Assembly (NCBI RefSeq): GCF_030158645.1
Contig: NZ_JAOASO010000094.1
Location: forward strand, 1 to 44,549
Reading direction: 5' to 3'
Length of the DNA stretch: 44,549 nucleotides
DNA from: Hydrogenophaga sp.
Lineage (GTDB): Bacteria > Pseudomonadota > Gammaproteobacteria > Burkholderiales > Burkholderiaceae_C
The position numbers and the translations under genes were made by a program. The notes below the pieces were generated by a model, which made no database searches, was not told the origin of the DNA, and saw nothing but the letters and a program-made list of their open reading frames with translations. Shown in pieces: positions 33,018 through 39,951 of this stretch (positions are counted from its first letter, which is position 1; every line of letters starts with the position of its first letter).

Positions 33018-35211
33018 CAGCGCGCGCTATCTCCAGGGGATGTTGACCCTGGCGCAGAGAATTCGCGGCCGCATGCGGCGCGAAATGTCCCACCGGGTGG
33101 AGCAGCTGACTTACCGTCTTGGCGCCAGCTTCGACCTGGCCGAGAACGCCCGTGAGGCCTGTTTTTCTGGCCGTTTCTCTTTCATGGACGGCCGCTTCAT
33201 GGCGCTGTTCCCGACCTGCGACCCCCGTCTGGAGTTCCTCGTGCTGCAGCAGGCCGATGCCGCCGTTCGGCATGCTTTTGATCTGCTCGGGTCCGGTCCG
33301 ACGGTGGTCGCACACGGTATCGACTGCCAGGGGTTCGAGGGTGTTCGCTACCCTGCACCGTTGCCGCTTCAAGCGGACGGGCTCGGGCACTGGCTGTCGG
33401 GCCGAATCAACCGAACCAACTTGAAGGAATCACAACGCATCTGGCGACTGGTCGGGGAAGGGTACTCCCCGATCGACTGGCAGCGCGACTTCATCTCTGG
33501 CTATCGGTGGGACGAAAGAACATGGCACCGCGACATTCCGCTGGGTCACTTGCCCGGTGTCGACATCAAGGTTCCGTGGGAGCTGGCCCGCCTGCAGCAC
33601 CTGCCCGCCCTGGCACTGGCCTGCCACTTCGCACGTCAGCACATGCCGGGATTCAAAGAGGCTTTGATCTACGAACAGGAACTGCGAAACCAGATTCTCG
33701 ATTTCATAGCCAACAACCCTCCTGGCTTCGGCGTCAACTGGAGCTGTGCGATGGACGTGGCGATCCGCTGCGCCAATCTACTGGTGGCGCGAGACATTCT
33801 CATCGCCTCAGGCGCATCGCTGGACGAAGGGTTCGAAAGCTGCTTCGCCGCCAGCATTTACGCACACGCCAGGCATGTCATCAAGAATCTGGAGTGGTCG
33901 CCGATGTACCGTGGCAACCACTATCTGGCCAACATCGTGGGGCTGCTCTTCGCAGCGGCCTACCTGCCCGGCGATGAAGAGGTGAACAGTTGGCTCGTAT
34001 TTGCGACGCAGGAACTGCTGGCCGAAGTCCAGTATCAGTTCCACGAGGATGGCAGCAACTTCGAGGCCTCTGTCTGCTACCACCGTCTGTCTGCCGAAAT
34101 GGTGTTGTGGGGATGCGCCGTTCTGACGGGCCTTTCGCAATCGCAGCGCGCCGTGCTGGCGCAGCCCGAGCACTCGCGTCTGCGGCCATTGCCCCGGCTG
34201 CGGCCCACGGCGTTTGAGATGCACCCTGTGCCCGGCAGCGGCGACCGCACCTCGCCCGTGCCGCCCTGGTGCTGGGCGCGCCTGGGCCGAATGGCGGATT
34301 TCACCGAGGCACTAACGCGTCCAGACGGTGCAGTGGTCCAGTTCGGCGATAACGACAGCGGCCGTTTCATCACGTTGTTGAGCGGCGAGCAAGTCCGTGC
34401 TGGCAACGATCCGTCGAACCCTTTGTGGTCGCTGGATCACGCGGCCTTGGTGGCGGACATCCGCACGCTTCTCGGGGCGAGGACGAACCTCCAGGGTGTC
34501 GACAACGTCAGGGCTTTTACGGTGCGGCGATTTGCCGGCCTGGATGACTGCGGCACAGCGCACTCACGCACGCACAAGGACGAAGCCCAGCGCCTGGTGG
34601 GTGATGATGGCGTCTGGCAGAAACACCTGCGCAATTTCGAACAGACACCGCCGCAGAGTCGTTGGACAACTCGCTTCGCCGCCGCATCCTCCGGCCTGCG
34701 CAACGACGTTCAATGCGCCGCATTCTCCGGCATGGGTTGCTACGTGTGGCGCAGCGACCGCCTGTTCCTCGCGGTGCGGTGCGGCGAGATTGGCGTGGCG
34801 GGTCTGGGGGCACACGCACACGGCGACCAGCTGGCAATCGAACTCGTCATCGATGGCATCAACCACGTGCGCGACCCAGGCACCTATGTCTACACGCCTT
34901 CGCCTCAACAGCGTAACGCCTACCGGAGTGCGCACGCTCACCATGTGCCCCACGTCAAGGGGCGCGAGCCGGTCGATCTCACACTGGGTCTGTTCGATCT
35001 GCGTGGCAGCGCGACCGGCGAATGCCTCTACGTCGGACCCCGCGGCTTCATCGGTCGGCACAAGGGATATGGCGCCTGGGTCGTCCGCATGGTTGCGCTC
35101 GAAGATGACCACATCAACCTCCACGACATGGCCGAAGGCGGCCTGACACTGTCCTCTTCAGACCCCGCCCCATTGCCCTTTTCGCAAGGGTATGGCCGGG
35201 TGCTGGGTTAA
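33010..35211 (+). CDS. Heparinase II/III-fold protein
   Basis: The protein has 733 residues. The N-terminal half is an alpha/alpha toroid with family-conserved stretches (NWSCAMDVAIRCANLL, GNHYLANIVGLLFAAAYL, GSNFEASVCYHRLSAEM). The C-terminal heparinase II/III beta-sandwich has LGAHAHGDQLAIEL at 599-612 with H602 and H604. Family members break uronate-containing polysaccharides by beta-elimination. No signal peptide is visible, which is odd for a secreted lyase and argues for a cytoplasmic or membrane-associated role in assembly. The ATG at 33010 overlaps the flippase gene by 8 bp; an ATG at 33040 is an alternative. Confidence 0.85.
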   Translation: MGNSARYLQGMLTLAQRIRGRMRREMSHRVEQLTYRLGASFDLAENAREACFSGRFSFMDGRFMALFPTCDPRLEFLVLQQADAAVRHAFDLLGSGPTVVAHGIDCQGFEGVRYPAPLPLQADGLGHWLSGRINRTNLKESQRIWRLVGEGYSPIDWQRDFISGYRWDERTWHRDIPLGHLPGVDIKVPWELARLQHLPALALACHFARQHMPGFKEALIYEQELRNQILDFIANNPPGFGVNWSCAMDVAIRCANLLVARDILIASGASLDEGFESCFAASIYAHARHVIKNLEWSPMYRGNHYLANIVGLLFAAAYLPGDEEVNSWLVFATQELLAEVQYQFHEDGSNFEASVCYHRLSAEMVLWGCAVLTGLSQSQRAVLAQPEHSRLRPLPRLRPTAFEMHPVPGSGDRTSPVPPWCWARLGRMADFTEALTRPDGAVVQFGDNDSGRFITLLSGEQVRAGNDPSNPLWSLDHAALVADIRTLLGARTNLQGVDNVRAFTVRRFAGLDDCGTAHSRTHKDEAQRLVGDDGVWQKHLRNFEQTPPQSRWTTRFAAASSGLRNDVQCAAFSGMGCYVWRSDRLFLAVRCGEIGVAGLGAHAHGDQLAIELVIDGINHVRDPGTYVYTPSPQQRNAYRSAHAHHVPHVKGREPVDLTLGLFDLRGSATGECLYVGPRGFIGRHKGYGAWVVRMVALEDDHINLHDMAEGGLTLSSSDPAPLPFSQGYGRVLG

Positions 35212-35226
35212 GCCGCAAGTCTGCCC

Positions 35227-36534
35227 GTGAAAATACTGCTGATCACCCATTCCTATACACCGGACCTGACGCCTCGCGCCTTTCGCTGGGCCGCGCTGGC
35301 GCAACAGTTCGCCAGCGCCGGCCACGAAGTCCACATCTTGTGCGCGGCTGCCGTGGGCACAAAGCCGAACGAAGAAGTGGCGGGCATTATGGTGCACCGG
35401 GTAGGCGATGCCTTGCTCGATGCATCCGCGCGCGTCACGCCCGGCGCTACCACTGCTGGGTTGACAAGAACGGGGGGCGGCTGGCGCCAAGCCTTGCGCG
35501 CCAAGCTGCGCAAAACCGCGCGGTGGATCTGGCGCATCACCTATTGGCCGGACTACGCCTGCGGCTGGATTCTCCCGGCCACCAAGAAGGCCCGCGCGGC
35601 GTGCAAGACGCACCGCTATGACTGGATCGTGTCCGTGTCTCACCCCTTCAGCGGGCACGTGGTGGGCTGGCTCACGCACAAGCATGCACACGGCGCACGA
35701 TGGTTCGTCGACATCGGCGATCCGTTCTGCCTCATGGAAGAGCCCGCCCCCAACAACCGGCGCCTGTTCGCCAGGCTCAACCGATGGGCCGAGGACCGCA
35801 TCCTTTCGCTGGCCGACGCCATCAGTGTCACGACCGAGTCGACGCAGCGGCTGTACGAATCGCACTTCCCGCAATCACGCGGCAAACTGCACCTGATGCC
35901 GCCATTGTTGTCGCTGCCAGCCTTGCCTGTGGACCTCCCGCGCCAAGCGCGGGAGGTCGTGCGTTTGGTCTTCGTCGGCACGTTGTACCGCCAGCTGCGC
36001 AGCCCGGTGTTTTTGCTGCAGACATTCGCCGCCTTGGCCGCTGCCATGCCGAACAGCACCCTGGAACTTCACTTCTACGGTGCGGTCAACGACTGCGGCA
36101 ATGAACTGGCAGCCGCGCCTGACAGCGTGCGCTCACGGGTCTTTGTGCATGGTGTCGTCGATCGGGCGGCGGTTCATGTCGCCATGCTGGACGCGGACAT
36201 CTTGGTCAATATCGGAAACGACTCCGCTTCTCAACTGGCGAGCAAAGTCATCGAATACATGGCGGTAGGGCGGCCCATCCTGAACATCATCAGTTCGCCG
36301 GCCGACACTTCGTTGACCGCACTCTCGGACTATCCCGCCACGCTGACACTGGTGCGCAGCATTGCACCCACAGGCACCGATCTGGCGTCCCTGCGCACGT
36401 TCATCGAATCGCTCCCGCAGGTTCATCCCGATACCGTGGCTCGCGTTAGGGACCGATACTCGGCGGCACACATCGCTGGGCTCTACCGTGCAGCACTGGA
36501 ACAACCCCACGTGGGAAAAGAACATGGCCGATGA
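35227..36534 (+). CDS. Glycosyltransferase, GT4-like
   Basis: The protein has 435 residues. ILLITHSYTPDLTPRAFRWAALAQQFASAGHEVHILC is the standard N-terminal GT-B start of GT4 enzymes; the C-terminal half contains LVFVGTLYRQLRSPVFLLQTF and DILVNIGNDSASQLASKVIEYMAVGRPILNI, covering the nucleotide-sugar site. The start is GTG at 35227, 15 bases after the heparinase gene. Its end overlaps the methyltransferase gene by 11 bases. Donor and acceptor are unknown. Confidence 0.85.
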   Translation: MKILLITHSYTPDLTPRAFRWAALAQQFASAGHEVHILCAAAVGTKPNEEVAGIMVHRVGDALLDASARVTPGATTAGLTRTGGGWRQALRAKLRKTARWIWRITYWPDYACGWILPATKKARAACKTHRYDWIVSVSHPFSGHVVGWLTHKHAHGARWFVDIGDPFCLMEEPAPNNRRLFARLNRWAEDRILSLADAISVTTESTQRLYESHFPQSRGKLHLMPPLLSLPALPVDLPRQAREVVRLVFVGTLYRQLRSPVFLLQTFAALAAAMPNSTLELHFYGAVNDCGNELAAAPDSVRSRVFVHGVVDRAAVHVAMLDADILVNIGNDSASQLASKVIEYMAVGRPILNIISSPADTSLTALSDYPATLTLVRSIAPTGTDLASLRTFIESLPQVHPDTVARVRDRYSAAHIAGLYRAALEQPHVGKEHGR

Positions 36535-37246
36535 CATCGTTTCCCGCCGCTACCTGAGCGGCGAATACGCAGACAAGAACCCGGACTGGGATTCCGGCGA
36601 CGCGCCCTGGAAGGCCGCCTTGGTCGCGGACATCCTGCTGCGCAACAAGATACGGCCGCAAACCTTGGTCGAGGTCGGATGCGGTGCTGGCGGCGTGCTG
36701 GCTGCGCTGCGCTCGTCCTACCCCGGAACGCAGTTGTCGGGCTACGACATAGCGCCTGGCGCCGCAGGCTTCTGGGCGCGGCACGAAACCGCTCGCATCC
36801 ATTTCGAAGTGGGCGACTTTCTTGAAATCAACCACGGGGCCCAAGACGTGGTGTTGCTACTGGACGTACTCGAACACCTGGGCGACCCCTTCAGTTTCCT
36901 GGAACGGCTCCGTCCCCACGGCCGGTACGCGGTGTTTCACATCCCGCTGGATCTCTCCGCGATCAGCGTGTTACGAGAGTCGCCACTTTTACATGTGCGC
37001 GAGCAGGTCGGACACATCCACTACTACACGCGCAAGCTCGCCCTGGCGATGCTGGAAGAATGCGGCTACGAAATCATCGAAGCACGCTACACGGGTGCCG
37101 CTCTGAACGCGCCGCGGCGCTCGCTCAAGACCCGGCTCGCGGGCCTCGCGCGCAAAGCCGTATTTGCCATCAACCACGATATGGGTGCGCGCCTGATGGG
37201 TGGCGAGACCTTGCTCGTCCTCGCCGCTCCCAAGGTACCATCGTGA
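36524..37246 (+). CDS. Class I SAM-dependent methyltransferase
   Basis: The protein has 240 residues. The SAM-binding motif I is VEVGCGAGG at 49-57, followed by an acidic loop (GYDIAP) and motif IV-like VVLLLDVLEHLGDPF. The C-terminus (HVREQVGHIHYYTRKLALAMLEECGYEI) is the usual cap of small-molecule methyltransferases. Set in a glycosyltransferase run, it may methylate a sugar or the chain end, the latter being a way to stop polymer growth. ATG 36524 was chosen for its GGGA site upstream; the longer open frame is a shadow of the preceding gene. Confidence 0.87.
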   Translation: MADDIVSRRYLSGEYADKNPDWDSGDAPWKAALVADILLRNKIRPQTLVEVGCGAGGVLAALRSSYPGTQLSGYDIAPGAAGFWARHETARIHFEVGDFLEINHGAQDVVLLLDVLEHLGDPFSFLERLRPHGRYAVFHIPLDLSAISVLRESPLLHVREQVGHIHYYTRKLALAMLEECGYEIIEARYTGAALNAPRRSLKTRLAGLARKAVFAINHDMGARLMGGETLLVLAAPKVPS

Positions 37247-38292
37247 CCCTGATTGTTCACGCGCCCAACATCCACCAAGGTGGCGGACGCACGCTGCTGC
37301 TGTCGTTACTTAATGCCATTGCGCTGGACGACAGCCTTGCATTGTTGGACAGCCGCCTCGACAAATCGTCCGTGCCTTCGTCGCTCGCCTTCGAGCGCTT
37401 CTCGCCCACCCTGCTCGGGCGTTGGTACGCGGAACGCCGTGTGCAGCAGTTGACCAGGCCCGGCGACACTGTTCTGTGCTTTGGCAACCTGCCGCCCTTG
37501 TTGCGCAACCAAGGCAAAGTGGTGGTGTTCCTGCAAAACCGCTATCTGTTCGGTCAGCGCGATTTGAGCGCGTTTTCGCTGCGGGAGCGCTTGCGCATTC
37601 GGCTGGAACGGCTGTGGTTCGCGCGGCGCGTGGACGCAAGCGCCATGGCCGTCTACGTTCAAACCGCCTCGATGGCCGAAGAACTCCACCGCGCGGCGGG
37701 CATCGAGCCCAAGGTCTTTCCGTTTGCCCCCGCAGAAACCGAACCCCAGGCAACGAGGGACGATCCGTCTTTCGACTTCATTTACGTGGCCTCGGGCGAG
37801 CCACACAAACACCACCGCGAGCTGATCGAAGCTTGGCGAATTCTGGGACAGCAGGGCCTGCTCCCTTCGCTCTGCCTGACTCTCGATCCGGAGAGACACG
37901 CCCCACTGGTGCAGCACCTAAGGCGTGCCGTTCAAGACCATGGGTTGCGGATTACAAATCTGGGCACGGTCGCAGCGCAGGAGATGACACAACGTTACCA
38001 GCAGGCCCGGGCGCTCATCTATCCTTCCACCCTGGAGTCGTTCGGTCTTCCTCTGATCGAAGCATCCCGGCTGGGTCTGCCGATACTTGCGTCAGAGTTG
38101 GACTATGTGCGCGACGTGGTTTGCCCGAACGTGACCTTCGACCCCCACTCGCCACTGTCGATCGCCCGTGCCGTCGGCCGATTTCTCAACGGCGTCGAAG
38201 TACCGCCGCGCGTGCTGTCGAGTGTGGAGTTCGTACAAGAGGTGCTTCGCGACTGCAATAGGGACAGGGGTGTGAGAAGCAATGCCGCTTAA
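37243..38292 (+). CDS. Glycosyltransferase, GT4 (GT1 core) family
   Basis: The protein has 349 residues. Glycine-rich HAPNIHQGGGRTLLLSLLNAI begins the acceptor domain. The C-terminal donor domain carries FIYVASGEPHKHHRELIEAWRIL and ALIYPSTLESFGLPLIEASRLGLPILASEL with the EX7E pattern (E in TLESFG and EASRLG) that contacts the nucleotide sugar. The start is GTG at 37243, overlapping the methyltransferase stop as GTGA. It ends before the only sizeable gap of the polysaccharide run. Confidence 0.9.
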   Translation: MTLIVHAPNIHQGGGRTLLLSLLNAIALDDSLALLDSRLDKSSVPSSLAFERFSPTLLGRWYAERRVQQLTRPGDTVLCFGNLPPLLRNQGKVVVFLQNRYLFGQRDLSAFSLRERLRIRLERLWFARRVDASAMAVYVQTASMAEELHRAAGIEPKVFPFAPAETEPQATRDDPSFDFIYVASGEPHKHHRELIEAWRILGQQGLLPSLCLTLDPERHAPLVQHLRRAVQDHGLRITNLGTVAAQEMTQRYQQARALIYPSTLESFGLPLIEASRLGLPILASELDYVRDVVCPNVTFDPHSPLSIARAVGRFLNGVEVPPRVLSSVEFVQEVLRDCNRDRGVRSNAA

Positions 38293-38486
38293 AATCTTTT
38301 CGCCGTCAGTACGAACGAAACACCCATAAGAAAAGCACACCGACCCAACCATCCTCGGTTGGGATGCGCTGCAGTAATCTGAGTACACGCCCAAGACGCT
38401 GCACTTCCTCCAGCAAAGTGGTGGGAATGTGAACATCTTCCATCCTTCCCGGCATTCCCCACAACGCACTGGGATTCTGAATTCAG
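38293..38486. other. 194-bp intergenic gap in the polysaccharide run
   Basis: This is the longest non-coding interval after rmlB. It holds a 7-bp stem, CCCAACC (38344-38350) and GGTTGGG (38357-38363), with no T run, so it is a doubtful terminator. A minus-strand frame of 45 codons (38443 down to 38306, starting MEDVHIPTTLLEEVQRLGRV) is also present, unsupported by other evidence. The gap could carry an internal promoter for the Wzy-like gene and those after it. Confidence 0.4.
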
Positions 38487-39941
38487 ATGATTCGCTTTTT
38501 CGCTCTGCTCTTCACGATCGCATGTCTCGCACTCGCCCTATTGGCGGGTTCCCGCTACCAAGGGCACTGGCTGACCTATGCAGTATTCACGCTCACCGCG
38601 AACGCTTTGTTGTTCAACGGTTTCCGAAAGAATGCGCTCTACTTCGACACCTTCATTGGCATCTTTCTGTGGCTGGGGTTCTGGCTGAAGTTGTCCGTGC
38701 GAGTGGCTTTCATGGCAGGACGATTCAGCGAGCCCGTCGGGGCGTTTGACGGCTCGGCGGCCGCTTTCGATCACGCATTGACCATCGCTTCATGTGGCTT
38801 TGTCGGTTTGCTGGCGGCCAGCTTTATGCGACAAAGATTCTTTAGCTACACAGCCACTCCACCCTCTTGCGCGGGTCAAGGCTTGTTCGAGGTTTACCGG
38901 GTGTACCGCAAAACCCTTGTTGCGCTTTTCGTGCTGCTGGTCATCGCAGTGGCAGCGAGCAACATCGGGCTGGGCATCTACCAAAGAGGCATGGTGGTGC
39001 AAACCGTGCTGCCATTCGGCCTCAACGGCATCTACAAATGGTTGCTGCAATTCGGCTTGGCGTCGATTGCGGCCTTGATCATCCGCTTTGAGATCGAGTT
39101 GCAACGCAAGATCTCCATGCTGGCTATCTTTCCGCCTTTGCTGGAATGCTTTTTCTCCAACGTTTCGCTGTTGAGCCGCGGCATGATTCTCAACGCGGCA
39201 GCCCTTGGATTGGGTGGTCTGCGCACCTTGCTCGCCGCGAAGATTCGCCTGGACATCAGGACGATGGTGGTCGCTACCGTCGCATTCTCTATCCTGTTCG
39301 TAGCATCGGTGCTCGCCGTCAACTACCTGCGGGCCAACAGTGTTCTGCGTGACATTGAGGCACCGCGCACGTCGGCGACTGCGGCTCCCACCCTTGCGTA
39401 CAGCTCGGCCGACATTGCAGCGAATGCAAGAGACATGACCGGCCCTCTCTTCATCGACCGTTGGGTGGGCATCGAAGGGGTGATGGCCGTGTCCTCTTCC
39501 AATCGCCTCGGCTGGAATTTGTGGAATGAGGCGTGGCTGGAGAAATTCCAAGAAGGCCAGCTGAGCTTGTATGACCGCTACTTTATCGACTCACCCTACG
39601 CGATACCTACCATTGACAAAGCCAAGCACCATTTCGTTTCACTCCCTGGCGTCATCGCATTCTTCTACTACCCAGGTTCCCTAGCGTTCGTGTTCGTCGG
39701 CCTTCTGCTGATCGGGTTGACAGGAGCCATGTACGAATATTTGGCTTACCGACTAGGCGGCCAGAACTGGGTTCTGTGCTCCCTTCTCGCCCAGGTGGTT
39801 GCGTTTCGGTATGCAAGCTTTGGTTACGTGCCGAAGCAGTCTTACTTGTTGTTCGGCACATTGGTCTTGAACGTATTGCTCATCGCTGCCGCCGGCTGGG
39901 TACTGCAACGCTGGATGGCCAGATTCCGTGCATCGGACTGA
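38487..39941 (+). CDS. Wzy-like polysaccharide polymerase / unknown multi-spanning membrane protein
   Basis: The protein has 484 residues with roughly ten to twelve hydrophobic helices and one long hydrophilic loop (about residues 285-375: LRDIEAPRTSATAAPTLAY through DRWVGIEGVMAVSSSNRLGWNLWNEA). This layout is that of O-antigen polymerases, which are poorly conserved in sequence. The loop contains a DRW..EGV segment that I associate with polymerase-like proteins of exopolysaccharide loci. No HN ligase motif was found, unlike the proteins at 20236 and 39952. The assignment rests on topology and locus. Confidence 0.65.
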   Translation: MIRFFALLFTIACLALALLAGSRYQGHWLTYAVFTLTANALLFNGFRKNALYFDTFIGIFLWLGFWLKLSVRVAFMAGRFSEPVGAFDGSAAAFDHALTIASCGFVGLLAASFMRQRFFSYTATPPSCAGQGLFEVYRVYRKTLVALFVLLVIAVAASNIGLGIYQRGMVVQTVLPFGLNGIYKWLLQFGLASIAALIIRFEIELQRKISMLAIFPPLLECFFSNVSLLSRGMILNAAALGLGGLRTLLAAKIRLDIRTMVVATVAFSILFVASVLAVNYLRANSVLRDIEAPRTSATAAPTLAYSSADIAANARDMTGPLFIDRWVGIEGVMAVSSSNRLGWNLWNEAWLEKFQEGQLSLYDRYFIDSPYAIPTIDKAKHHFVSLPGVIAFFYYPGSLAFVFVGLLLIGLTGAMYEYLAYRLGGQNWVLCSLLAQVVAFRYASFGYVPKQSYLLFGTLVLNVLLIAAAGWVLQRWMARFRASD

Positions 39942-39951
39942 AACTGCTGAC

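Noticed and set aside
38344-38363. Rho-independent terminator after the glycosyltransferase gene
   Set aside because: The 7-bp stem is clear, but no run of T follows on either strand.
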